From assembly GCA_006384855.1 (NCBI GenBank), contig VCJN01000746.1, forward strand, positions 124,001 through 188,000: a stretch of DNA of 64,000 nucleotides. The letters run 5' to 3'. A model generated the notes under the pieces. The model ran no database searches. It was not told the origin of the DNA and saw only the letters and a list, made by a program, of their open reading frames with translations. Below are positions 22,739-33,704 of this stretch, piece after piece. This DNA is from Tetraselmis striata. Lineage: Eukaryota; Chlorophyta; Chlorodendrophyceae; Chlorodendrales; Chlorodendraceae. Each line of letters starts with the position of its first letter. Position 1 is the stretch's first letter. Position numbers and translations under genes: made by a program.

Positions 22739-22806
22739 TTGGGAAATTCCGTCATTTGGCCTCTAATTAGTCTTGCAGAATGCTTCGGCAATTTGCTTGA
22801 TGACTA
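22739..22806 (+). repeat. A-tailed dispersed repeat, copy 3, 5' half (split by insertion)
   Basis: Reads GAAATTCCGTCATTTGGCCT ... TTTGCTTGATGACTA and stops where the CACCCCTGCAC element begins. The remainder of the same copy resumes at 27198 as TATAATGGAGCG. In the uninterrupted copy at 19580 these two parts are contiguous (GATGACTATAACGGAGCG). Confidence 0.85.
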
Positions 22807-24327
22807 CACCCCTGCACATAAGTTTGGGGTCCCTTTTCGGCAGTCTCAAGACTTCAGAAGTCTAGGGTACCTGAACGTAGGTTATATGAGATGAAACCCT
22901 GGAATCTCAGAGGATTTTATAAAACCTGCATGACGAGTGGCTCAAACCGAAGATTAAAGACCTTTGACTAGGGTGTCACGCTGCACTTGGTGCGTGGATG
23001 GGCGTCGCCTGCAACTGCACCAAAACCAGGGTCGGTATCACGCACACGCCGACGCGCGTGAATAGACAACCAAACGGCGGGATGGCCATGAACGCGTGAG
23101 GAAACACATTGGCGAGGGGCTCGGGTGCATTTGGTTGAGGTGCAGCCGTGTGGGCGGCGGCCAGTACATGTCGCGTTGCGATACTGGCGTGGCATCAGTG
23201 TCGGCCACGCGCAGTAACACCCCCTTCGCTTTAAAACGCTATAACTTCTCAGGGTTTGCTCGGAAAATTGTTTGAAAAATACCACGCGATTGCTCGTTCA
23301 AATCTGCGTCGAAGCCAATCTTTCAAAATCCAAAATACGATTTTTTGGGGCCCCGGAAGAAATCCCCAAAGATGATCATCCAAGTTGCCCCTCACTGCCT
23401 TATGTGCCCACCCATGTCGGGCGCGTGGCTTTGCGCCAAGTGCGTGTCTAAGCCCCATACTCGGCTGTGCGAGAGCGTTATGTGTGTGGATGACCACGAA
23501 TCACCAACACTTGGCATGTGCCGCCTCCTAGCGATACACACATCTACCAGCCAAAATGCCGTTTTGCACAGCATTTTTCAAGGAATTTCATGTTAATTAA
23601 AGTCCACGCCCCTACCGCGCCACCCCGCCCACGAAACGGTGCAACTGGCATTCCACCACGCGCCCCCATAGTAGAGCATTGCCCTACGCCAAGGGGGCCA
23701 TCGAGCGCCTCTCCTACGTGCGTTCGCCACAGAAACAGCAGCATTTTCACCCCAAAATTGCTCCCCATAGTGGCCAACTTGTCGTTGGGGTGTCACGTCG
23801 TGCCTATAGCGACATGCTTTCAGTGGCCTACACGCACGGTGTGTGCAACTTATGCCAAGGGCCGTATCCACCGAGTTTGGTGCGACGAGTGCCGCTATTT
23901 CCATAGGTTTGGACGGTTGGCGCAACCCACATTTTTTTGGCGCCAACGCGTCATGCACTGATTTCGCGTTTTTGAAAGGGCGCCCACAAATGGTCGTGTT
24001 GTCGCGCGGGTGGGTATAAAGCGCGCAATAGGCGTTCGCCCGAACTATTCCCACTATAGTTAGCATGTATGCACATGCAGCCGGCGGTATCCTCGCCCAT
24101 GCATGCGCTTTGCGATCGAAAATGCAAAACCCGGACTTATGTGGAGTTGTGTGCGCCGCACCAAGCGCGCTCGACGAGGTCGCAATAAGGCGTCTTGGGA
24201 CAGTGAGCCCTTTCGAGCCCGTGGCTCGCATGTGGATGCGTCATAGGCATATGCAGCCAGTAGGAACATTGGGGTGATCCAAGCATGCCGTGTCGGCCGT
24301 ATATGGCCGAATGACATTTGGCCAACA
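22807..24327. repeat. Unit 1 of the 1521-bp tandem repeat
   Basis: Starts with the terminal inverted repeat CACCCCTGCACATAAG. Nearly identical to unit 2; differences seen include GATACTGGCG here against GATACTTGCG, and GTCGAAGCC against GTCGAAACC. Where unit 3 ends with AGGGGTGTA this unit continues AGTTGTGTGCGCCGC for about another 172 bp. Confidence 0.95.
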
Positions 24328-25848
24328 CACCCCTGCACATAAGTTTGGGGTCCCTTTTCGGCAGTCTCAAGACTTCAGAAGTCTAGGGTACCTGAACGTA
24401 GGTTATATGAGATGAAACCCTGGAATCTCAGAGGATTTTATAAAACCTGCATGACGAGTGGCTCAAACCGAAGATTAAAGACCTTTGACTAGGGTGTCAC
24501 GCTGCACTTGGTGCGTGGATGGGCGTCGCCTGCAACTGCACCAAAACCAGGGTCGGTATCACGCACACGCCGACGCGCGTGAATAGACAACCAAACGGCG
24601 GGATGGCCATGAACGCGTGAGGAAACACATTGGCGAGGGGCTCGGGTGCATTTGGTTGAGGTGCAGCCGTGTGGGCGGCGGCCAGTACATGTCGCGTTGC
24701 GATACTTGCGTGGCATCAGTGTCGGCCACGCGCAGTAACACCCCCTTCGCTTTAAAACGCTATAACTTCTCAGGGTTTGCTCGGAAAATTGTTTGAAAAA
24801 TACCACGCGATTGCTCGTTCAAATCTGCGTCGAAACCAATCTTTCAAAATCCAAAATACGATTTTTTGGGGCCCCGGAAAAAATCCCCAAAGATGATCAT
24901 CCAAGTTGCCCCTCACTGCCTTATGTGCCCACCCATGTCGGGCGCGTGGCTTTGCGCCAAGTGCGTGTCTAAGCCCCATACTCGGCTGTGCGAGAGCGTT
25001 ATGTGTGTGGATGACCACGAATCACCAACACTTGGCATGTGCCGCCTCCTAGCGATACACACATCTACCAGCCAAAATGCCGTTTTGCACAGCATTTTTC
25101 AAGGAATTTCATGTTAATTAAAGTCCACGCCCCTACCGCGCCACCCCGCCCACGAAACGGTGCAACTGGCATTCCACCACGCGCCCCCATAGTAGAGCAT
25201 TGCCCTACGCCAAGGGGGCCATCGAGCGCCTCTCCTACGTGCGTTCGCCACAGAAACAGCAGCATTTTCACCCCAAAATTGCTCCCCATAGTGGCCAACT
25301 TGTCGTTGGGGTGTCACGTCGTGCCTATAGCGACATGCTTTCAGTGGCCTACACGCACGGTGTGTGCAACTTATGCCAAGGGCCGTATCCACCGAGTTTG
25401 GTGCGACGAGTGCCGCTATTTCCATAGGTTTGGACGGTTGGCGCAACCCACATTTTTTTGGCGCCAACGCGTCATGCACTGATTTCGCGTTTTTGAAAGG
25501 GCGCCCACAAATGGTCGTGTTGTCGCGCGGGTGGGTATAAAGCGCGCAATAGGCGTTCGCCCGAACTATTCCCACTATAGTTAGCATGTATGCACATGCA
25601 GCCGGCGGTATCCTCGCCCATGCATGCGCTTTGCGATCGAAAATGCAAAACCCGGACTTATGTGGAGTTGTGTGCGCCGCACCAAGCGCGCTCGACGAGG
25701 TCGCAATAAGGCGTCTTGGGACAGTGAGCCCTTTCGAGCCCGTGGCTCGCATGTGGATGCGTCATAGGCATATGCAGCCAGTAGGAACATTGGGGTGATC
25801 CAAGCATGCCGTGTCGGCCGTATATGGCCGAATGACATATGGCCAACA
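24328..25848. repeat. Unit 2 of the 1521-bp tandem repeat
   Basis: Exactly the same period (1521 bp). Begins with the TIR motif after GGCCAACA. Carries CGGAAAAAATCCCC where units 1 and 3 have CGGAAGAAATCCCC, and ATGACATATGGCC near its end where unit 1 has ATGACATTTGGCC. Confidence 0.95.
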
Positions 25849-27197
25849 CACCCCTGCACATAAGTTTGGGGTCCCTTTTCGGCAGTCTCAAGACTTCAGA
25901 AGTCTAGGGTACCTGAACGTAGGTTATATGAGATGAAACCCTGGAATCTCAGAGGATTTTATAAAACCTGCATGACGAGTGGCTCAAACCGAAGATTAAA
26001 GACCTTTGACTAGGGTGTCACGCTGCACTTGGTGCGTGGATGGGCGTCGCCTGCAACTGCACCAAAACCAGGGTCGGTATCACGCACACGCCGACGCGCG
26101 TGAATAGACAACCAAACGGCGGGATGGCCATGAACGCGTGAGGAAACACATTGGCGAGGGGCTCGGGTGCATTTGGTTGAGGTGCAGCCGTGTGGGCGGC
26201 GGCCAGTACATGTCGCGTTGCGATACTTGCGTGGCATCAGTGTCGGCCACGCGCAGTAACACCCCCTTCGCTTTAAAACGCTATAACTTCTCAGGGTTTG
26301 CTCGGAAAATTGTTTGAAAAATACCACGCGATTGCTCGTTCAAATCTGCGTCGAAGCCAATCTTTCAAAATCCAAAATACGATTTTTTGGGGCCCCGGAA
26401 GAAATCCCCAAAGATGATCATCCAAGTTGCCCCTCACTGCCTTATGTGCCCACCCATGTCGGGCGCGTGGCTTTGCGCCAAGTGCGTGTCTAAGCCCCAT
26501 ACTCGGCTGTGCGAGAGCGTTATGTGTGTGGATGACCACGAATCACCAACACTTGGCATGTGCCGCCTCCTAGCGATACACACATCTACCAGCCAAAATG
26601 CCGTTTTGCACAGCATTTTTCAAGGAATTTCATATTAATTAAAGTCCACGCCCCTACCGCGCCACCCCGCCCACGAAACGGTGCAACTGGCATTCCACCA
26701 CGCGCCCCCATAGTAGAGCATTGCCCTACGCCAAGGGGGCCATCGAGCGCCTCTCCTACGTGCGTTCGCCACAGAAACAGCAGCATTTTCACCCCAAAAT
26801 TGCTCCCCATAGTGGCCAACTTGTCGTTGGGGTGTCACGTCGTGCCTATAGCGACATGCTTTCAGTGGCCTACACGCACGGTGTGTATGTGCAACTTATG
26901 CCAAGGGCCGTATCCACCGAGTTTGGTGCGACGAGTGCCGCTATTTCCATAGGTTTGGACGGTTGGCGCAACCCACAATTTTTTGGCGCCAACGCGTCAT
27001 GCACTGATTTCGCGTTTTTGAAAGGGCGCCCACAAATGGTCGCGTTGTTGCGCGGGTGGTTATAAAGCGCACAGTAGGCGTTCGCCCGAACTATTCCCAC
27101 TGTAGTTAGCATGTATGCACATGCAGCCGGCGGTATCCTCGCCCATGCATGCGCTTTGCGATCGAAAATGCAAAACCCGGACTTATGTGGAGGGGTG
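25849..27197. repeat. Unit 3 of the tandem repeat, shortened and with diverged 3' third
   Basis: 1349 bp long. From about 26885 it departs from units 1-2: an extra TATG (GTGTGTATGTGCAAC), CACAATTTTTT for CACATTTTTTT, GTCGCGTTGTTGCG for GTCGTGTTGTCGCG, GCGCACAGTAGG for GCGCGCAATAGG. It ends with the intact right TIR (ACTTATGTGGAGGGGTG), which the inner units lack. Confidence 0.93.
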
Positions 27198-27316
27198 TAT
27201 AATGGAGCGTCGCCTACCCAGGGCTTTCCATAACTGGATTGCTGCCTATACGGCCGTCGTAGTAGAGACGCTGCAAGGGTTTCACTGGTGCCAGTCCTGT
27301 CCCGGGGACGAAAAAA
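27198..27316 (+). repeat. A-tailed dispersed repeat, copy 3, 3' half
   Basis: TATAATGGAGCGTCGCC through CCAGTCCTGTCCCGGGG to an A-rich end at about 27310-27316. Continuation of the copy begun at 22739. Its end lies about 300 bp upstream of the YTH gene start codon. Confidence 0.85.
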
Positions 27317-27611
27317 AGACAAAACCAAACCCATCACCGGCTGCACCGCCGCCGGCACTGCGCGGCGCAGACACGGGCATTCTCTCGTCTCGGGCGCGCG
27401 ACACACCAGTGCCCAGCCACGACCAGTAACCCCTCACCAGTACCCTCTGCCATCACTATTTACTAGCTGCACCAGCCACCAACTGGCAGGCCGAGTAGCT
27501 TAGCTTCGGACAACTGGACTGCACGCTCCGGTGCCGGAATCCGCCGAAGGGCCCCTGTCCCCTCTCCAGCTGCCGGGCGCCGCCTCCGCCGTGTAGCAGC
27601 GCAGCGACGCG

Positions 27612-30600
27612 ATGGATCGGCAAGAGAGCGAGAACCTTTTGGGGGAGATGATGGGCGACGAGGAGGGGGAGGGGAGCGAGGGGGTGCCTGAGGAGCGTAT
27701 GGCGGATCAGGAAGAGGAGGAAAATAAGGCGCCAGCCCAGGAGCAGGAGTCGGAGAAGGAGGAGGCGGAGCAGGCAGGGGATGAGGCGGATGCTCAGGGC
27801 GAGGAGGCGGAGGATGGGGGCCAGTCTGAGGAGCGCGAGGCGGTGGAGTCTGGGGGCTCGGGAGAGGAGCAGGAGGAGAAAGATGGCTCGAAGGCAGACC
27901 TCGAGGAGGCGGAGGCGGTAGGGGGGCACGGCGCTGCGGAGGGCGGCAGCGACTCGGAGGGCAGCCAGCCTGAGGACGCTATGGAGGAGAAGAAAGGGGG
28001 CGATGGCGACGACAGCGGGCGCGAGGAGGGGGGCGCCAAGTCTGAGGAGGGTGCCATGGAGGCGGAGGGCGGCGGGGAGGGTAGCGGGCGCGAGGAGGGG
28101 GGCGCCGAGTCGGAGAAGGATGCCGTGGAGGCGGAGGGCGGCGGAGAGGGTAGCGGGTCGGAGGGCGGCCAGTCAGAGAAGGGCGCCATGGAGGCGGAGG
28201 GCGGCGAGGAGGGCAGCGGGTCGGAGGGCGGCCAGTCGGAGGAGGGCGCCATGGAGGCGGAGGGCGGCGAGGAGGGCAGCGGGTCGGAGGGCGGCCAGTC
28301 GGAGGAGGACGCCATGGAGGCGGAGGGCGGCGGGTCGGAGGGGCGGGGTGCCATCTCCGGCAACGACAGCGGAGCGGACGATTTTGATGTGGACCTGGGC
28401 GGCGGCGACTCGGGCGGTGAGGAGGAGAACGCGGATTGGGAGACGGCGAAGGCGGAGGAGGGCGAGGAGGACGAGGGCGAGCCAGGTGAGTTCCATCAGG
28501 CAGATGGCACCCCCCCCCCCCCCCTCTTCCCCCCACTCCACCCTCCCCATCTTCCCGCTCACCGCCACCCAACGGACACTATCTCACCTCACATTCTGCC
28601 GACGCACCCAGACGGCAACGAGCTCTTCCGCATGCTCAGCATGGACGGCAACGAGGACTTTGCCGAGACACCGCGCGCGCGAGAGGAGAAGGACGGCAGC
28701 GACGGTGAGGGGGCGGAGAAGGAGGAGGGCGGCGAGGAGCGGCGTGATCGGGAGGGGGACGGCGGTGATGGGAAGGGGCAAAAGGAGGAGGAGGGGGGGG
28801 AGGAGGAGGAGGAGGCGACGGAGCCGCTGGTGCACCTCGTGCTGCGCGCCACCAGCGAGGAGGTGGAAAAGTCGGTGGAGAGCGGCGCGTGGGCCGTCAC
28901 GGTGCGCCCTCTGCTCCCCCCCCCCCCCCCCCCCCTACCCCTTACACCTTTCACTTGGCCATTTCTTGTGCAGCCTTTGCCCCCCACTTTCCTACTGACA
29001 AGCCGTGCGTCGGCCACAACCGCCTGCAGGACGCCATTGTGGAGAAGCTAAAGGCCGCATTCCGCTCTGCCACCAAGGTCGACCCCAACCCCTCCCCCCC
29101 CCCCCCCCCCACCGCCTCCCCCTCTCTCCTCTGTCTGCTGGTTTGCCGGTGTCCTCCTCCCCTCCCCTCCCTGCCTTCTCGCCAAACACCTGGCTGCGCG
29201 TGGCATGGAAAAGGCGATGCATCTGCCCTGTGTAGCCGGCTCGCCAGTTGGCGATATTTGATGCATCTGCCCTTGGAGGGCAGGGGGCGCTGGGGTTGGT
29301 GGGCCATTGCGGGGGGGGGGGGGGGGGGGGGGTAAATGGATGTCTAGGGAGGCTGCAATCATACACACGGCGCGAGACTCGCACGCCATCCCCGACCGAT
29401 GCCGTGAACGTGTCGCCGTAGGACTGCGTGTAATCGGACACCGCTGCAGTATCGGTGCCAGAACTATTCACGTGAAGTGCATTCCGCACCACGCTGGACC
29501 TCTGCGCTAGCCACGGGGCATTAGCAGTAGTACCAGTACGACTAAATGCCCCAAAACCATCACCCCATTTAGCCGTGGCGATGTTTTTTGGGGAGGACTC
29601 AGGCAGCTCCACTTGGTGGAGCGGGTGCAACGAGGAGCCCGGGATGACCGCATAGCCGGCCGCCATGCCATGCGCACCGTTGTCTTTTGCAGATTGACGT
29701 GCTCACTCCGTTGCGCTCTCGCTGCGCCCCTCCCCCCCCCTGTTTGCGCGGCAGGTGGTGCTCCTCCTCGCGGACGACGCCTCCTTCCACGGTATCGCCC
29801 ACATGGCCTCCGCGCCCGGCACGGTGGCGCCGCCCGAGTGGGCGGCCGCCTGCGACCCGCCGCGCCGGGAGGCCTTCCAGCTGCGCTACCAGTGCCTCTT
29901 CCAGCTGCCCTTCGAGGTGCCCCCCCCCCCCCCCCCCCTCCCCCCTTTTGGAGGAATCAATGGAGGCAAGCAATCGGATCACGATGTTGGTCTTTAGGTG
30001 CCAATTCACCAGATGCACCAATCCTCACAATTTGCCGTGAAGATCAGGTCAGATCAGATCGCGTCATTCTTCAGATCGTGATGATCTTGGTATTTAGACC
30101 GCCTATATTTCACGGCTCTTGATGTTTGCTTTAAGACTGAATTGGAATTGTAGTTTGACTTGCTCGATGCGTCGTGCATTTAGCCTAGATCAATCGAGGG
30201 AATCAGACCGGATTGTGATTGTGGTCTTGGTCGCCATGGTGCTCTGTTCGCCAGATGCATCCATCAGTAGAACCCCGAAGCACATGCCATCAAGATCAGG
30301 CCGCATCGTGACTGTGTTGTGGGCACCTCTACCGCGATTCTCGATCCTCATGTTGTGACGCTTTATGCAGACCCTTGAAAAGGAGGGGCTATTCGGCACT
30401 ACTCCCCCCCCCCCCCCCCCCCCCCGCTTTCAGCCCTCTGATGCTGTGCGGATCGCTCCTGAAAATTTAAACTTCCCGTCCGCAGGAGGGCCTGCGCAAC
30501 CCGCTGAATGAGGACAAGCCGCTGCGCGAGGACTGCCCCGACGGGCAGCGCCTCCCCGCGGAGCTGGGCGCCTCGCTGTGCGCCGCGCTGGCGGAGGGCG

Positions 30601-33600
30601 CGGCCAAGGCGGGCGCGCCGGCGCCGGCGCAGGTGGAGGCGCCGCTGCTGGAGGGCGCGCGGGCGGGGCGGCCTAAGGCGGAGGCGCGGGGCGGCCGCTC
30701 CTCGCGTCGCAGTCGCAGCCGCAGCCGCAGCCGCAGCCGCAGCCGCAGCCCCGGGGGGCGGCGCAGCTCGAGGAGCCGCCGCAGCCGCAGCCCGCCCAAC
30801 GTGCTGGACATGTCCTACCGGGTGCCCCCCCCCCCCCCCCCCCGGGACCACCATCACCATTGCGGCTGGACCCTCGCCTGTCTGGGTGTGGACCCTACAC
30901 CGAAAACCCTTAAACCTAAAAGCTCAAACCAGGCTATTGGGGTTCGGTGTAGGGACTTAGGGTTTGGGTTCATGTGGTATTGGATGATTAGGTTTTAGGG
31001 CTAACCTGAATACCCTAAACCCTGACACATGTACACGCTTGATAGGGAGGGGGGAACACACACACAGAGGGAGAGGGAGAGGGAGAGAGAGGGGTGTCAC
31101 AGTGATGCTGTGTTGCGGGGCATGGTACGGGCAGCCAGGTGTCCTCACGATTCACCCGCGCCGCTACGGGTGGGCACGCTCGTCCATGCGCGATGCATGT
31201 GCGCGCAGTCATAGCTGATATGTGAACATCATACATTCAGTCCCTGCTGCGCCGGGTGCCAGCGCACCTACAGTAGGATCCCCACTTGCAAGCCTCAGGC
31301 TGAGCTTGCACGCAACCTATAGGCGCATTTTATGCAGCCCCGCTATAGCTCCATCTGCATTTGAGCTCTGGCAGGTGGGGCGGGCTCTCATTCGCAGCAG
31401 TGTCCTTATTACCTCGCCGGCACCAGTAGAGTGCAGTATGTCTTCTTTTCCGCATAGACGTGTATGGGAATAGTATTCATGTGTTGATATGTGACAATTC
31501 ATTGGTTGGTGTCCATGCACCCGATATGGAGCGAGCCCAAATTCATGCCGCTGGTTTGTATAAATTCCCCGTTTGTACAAGTTCCCTGGTCGATCCGACC
31601 ATCTGACCCGGGAGCTTAGTCTGGCTAGGGCGCTCAGTGGTAGAGCGAGTGACTACGAGTATGCAAGTCGGCGGCTCGAGACCGGCCGGGCCGTGAGAGC
31701 TTAGTCGTCACTGCATATTCGTACCGGTACTGTCTCATCTCGTAACAAAGACGCAGTGATTCAGTACCGGGGTACGTCACGAATCGAATGAGGACCTCAA
31801 AAGTGGGCCAACGCGCGGATAGGCGGGCTGGTCCCAGCTCGCCTGGGCCGTCTGCCCGGATTACGAATACCTGTACCCGTGATACCGGCAACGCGCGGAT
31901 AGGCGGGCTGGTCCCAGCTCGCCTGGGCCGTCTGCCCGGATTGCGAGTACCCGGCTTGCCAGTACCGGCAAATCCCTTCCCGGATGCGGAAAAAAACAAG
32001 CCGCTGCTCGTGACTGCGGCGAGAGGGCTGAGCCCCCCGGCCCCCGTGCGCGCAGGAGTACCTGGACTGGTTCTACCGGATCAAGGAGCAGAAGGACCGC
32101 GCCGCGGGGCGCCACGGCGGCGGCGGCCGCGGCGGCATGCCGGGGCGTGGAGGCGGCATGCCTCCGGGCGGCATGCCTCCGGGCGGCATGGGTGGCGGCA
32201 TGATGGCCCCGGGCGGCGGCATGATGGGCCACATGGGCGCCATGATGAACCCCGCAATGATGAACCCCGCAATGATGAGCATGATGAGGAATGCGGCGAT
32301 GATGGCGGGCATGGGCGGCATGGGCATGATGGGCGGCATGATTAACCCCGCGGCGATGATGGGCATGGGCGGCATGGGGATGATGGGCGGCATGATGGGC
32401 CCCGGCGGCATGCAGATGATGCAGATGCAGAGCGAGGCCGAGTACGTTAACCCCCCCCTTCCCCGCCCATTTCTTCACTCTGCACCCCACTTCTCCTATA
32501 GAGTGTTAATATACTTGCGGGTCTGCAGTTTGTTTGACGCTATATATTCCACGGGTAGTAGTGCAGCCATGTCGGCAACGGTCGCCCGCGCGCAGTCGCG
32601 TAGTATTCGTACTCGCAGGGAACCGGCACCCGTACCGTACGGTATTACTTGATTGACTGCAACATGTACGATACGGTGTGCACTATCGGTGTGCACGATG
32701 TCATGCGAAGGCCGATGCTACTACGGATTTATTTGGTACTGTATGTGTTACCGTATGTACTGTACGATTGCACCGATATGCTGGCCGCCCATCTGCGCGC
32801 GAGCTGACGTCGACATATTACGATGATTCTATATCACATGACAGACGACTGACAGCTATGAACATGTAAGGATACTGCGCAAAACGCACCAGGCACTGGG
32901 TACCCACATGGGGATTTGTGTGGTACATATCCTTACAGAACATGCCACTTGAGGCTGGGTAGGCGGAAGCTGAAAATACAGAGCCCGTGATATGTATGTA
33001 GCGACTGCTTCTCGGTTTGGACGTTTCATGTTGATAACGCACGCTCCCGTCATCCTAAATCCTACAAGTCCTACCCGGTACATCGAGCCGAATTTAACGT
33101 GAAGGTTGTCAAATTTTGTTTAGGTTGTTTACAAATTCTGGATCAGGGTTTGAAACCTTGCAAACCCTGTAAGTCTAACATCGCTGGTCAGGCAGCCCCC
33201 CCCCCTTCCCCCGATCGCCTCATCCTCCCCCTCCCACTTGTCGTTTAGGATTTAGGGCTTTACGCGCCGTCATGTGTGTAGCCGGGGCTTTTGCCGCTGT
33301 ATAGCCCTGCAACCTTTCATATGCTTATACTCCCTGAGTGTATCTCAAGGCTATCAGAGCCGACCTTGCGTGAAATCTCCGGGATAGTGTCTTAAATCCT
33401 GCTCAAACCCTTAATTGTCATTCCACCGGCCATCGCACCACAGTCCTACGCTCTGCCCCCCTGACGCTCCCCCCCCCCCCCCCCTGCCGTTGCCCGCAGG
33501 TACATGCGCCAGTGCGAGCAGCACGCCCGCCAGGCCGGCACGCCCTTCGACCCCGCCGCCGTGAAGCACTACTACAACCAGATGCAGGCGTACATGCAGC

Positions 33601-33704
33601 AGAAGCAGATGGGCGGCGGGGGCGGCGGCGGCGGTCGGCGCGGGCCGCCCCCACCCCCTCCCGGCATGCGCGGCGGCATCCGTGGGCGGGGCCGCGGCTT
33701 CTGA
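27612..33704 (+). CDS. YTH-domain protein (m6A reader type, YTHDC1-like) with acidic N terminus, RS repeat and Met/Gly-rich tail
   Basis: Predicted 775 residues from seven exons: 27612-28485, 28612-28901, 29003-29077, 29755-29916, 30486-30821, 32056-32441, 33500-33704; phases agree throughout. Residues 1-350 are Glu/Gly/Asp-rich. The YTH domain spans about 365-510: LVHLVLRATSEEVEKSV, SGAWAVT, LQDAIVEKLKAAFRSATK, VVLLLADDASFHGIAHM, PPEW, RYQCLFQLPFE, GLRNPLNEDKPLRED. YTH domains bind N6-methyladenosine in RNA; the two Trp of the aromatic cage correspond to W385 (GAW) and W442 (PEW). The RNPWNEHKP-like motif and the following SR-dipeptide block (about 545-575) resemble nuclear YTHDC1. EYLDWFYRIKEQK precedes a GGM/NPAMM-rich stretch and a GGGRRG-PPPP-RGRGF end. 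The third exon uses a less typical acceptor (gacaag). TGTAA occurs at 33901. The 4.39 kb element and repeat lie directly upstream. Confidence 0.88.
28036..28340 (+). repeat. In-frame 63-bp minisatellite in the YTH gene
   Basis: About five tandem units encode variants of EGAMEAEGGEEGSGSEGGQSE (21 residues). Two inner units are nearly identical at the DNA level (GCCATGGAGGCGGAGGGCGG). The unit length is a multiple of three, so copy-number change would keep the frame. It enlarges the acidic, probably disordered region. Confidence 0.85.
30896..31022. repeat. Cluster of telomere-like TTTAGGG/CCCTAAA motifs in YTH intron 5
   Basis: Contains TTAGGGTTTGGG, GGTTTTAGGGCTAACC and ATACCCTAAACCC within about 130 bp. 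These are degenerate, not a perfect array. Similar small clusters sit in introns of other genes in the window (35749, 47170, 57181) and at 50450. Confidence 0.6.
31624..31694 (+). ncRNA. tRNA-like sequence (possible tRNA-derived SINE head) in YTH intron 5
   Basis: GCTCAGTGGTAGAGCG (31632) fits a D-arm/A-box and GGCTCGAGACC (31673) differs from the B-box consensus GGTTCGANNCC at one position. A 5-bp stem TGACT/AGTCG fits an anticodon arm, but its loop is about 11 nt and the acceptor stem pairs poorly. A functional tRNA is therefore unlikely; a tRNA-derived repeat or pseudo-tRNA is more plausible. Confidence 0.5.
31809..31946. repeat. Two tandem copies of a 58-bp segment, period 80 bp
   Basis: CAACGCGCGGATAGGCGGGC begins both copies (31809 and 31889), which continue through CTGGGCCGTCTGCCCGGATT. 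They differ at only a few positions near the end (TACGAATACC against TGCGAGTACC). Lies in YTH intron 5 downstream of the tRNA-like sequence. Confidence 0.85.

Larger units (their letters stand above)
22807..27197. mobile_element. 4391-bp TIR element with TA target duplication, built from three head-to-tail units
   Basis: Left terminus CACCCCTGCACATAAGT and right terminus (reverse-complemented) CACCCCTCCACATAAGT form a 17-bp terminal inverted repeat with one mismatch. TA stands on both sides (22805-22806 and 27198-27199), while the empty-site paralogue at 19.7 kb has a single TATAACGG. TA duplication is typical of Tc1/mariner-type and related elements. No transposase, including a DDE/D pattern, is recognisable, so the element is likely non-autonomous. 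Internal frames up to 212 codons on the minus strand and Cys-pair-bearing plus frames (HCLMCPP, LCAKC) are preserved between units but unassigned. Confidence 0.85.

Noticed and set aside
22807-27197. Tandem 1521-bp repeat read as a CRISPR-type or rDNA-type array
   Set aside because: Units are long, contiguous and lack spacers; no rRNA-like sequence was seen. TIRs and TA duplication explain the boundaries better.
30896-31022. True telomere or subtelomere
   Set aside because: Motifs are few, degenerate and inside introns; single-copy genes continue on both sides.
31624-31694. Functional tRNA gene
   Set aside because: The anticodon loop is about 11 nt, the acceptor stem does not pair well, and it lies in an intron beside rearranged repeats.
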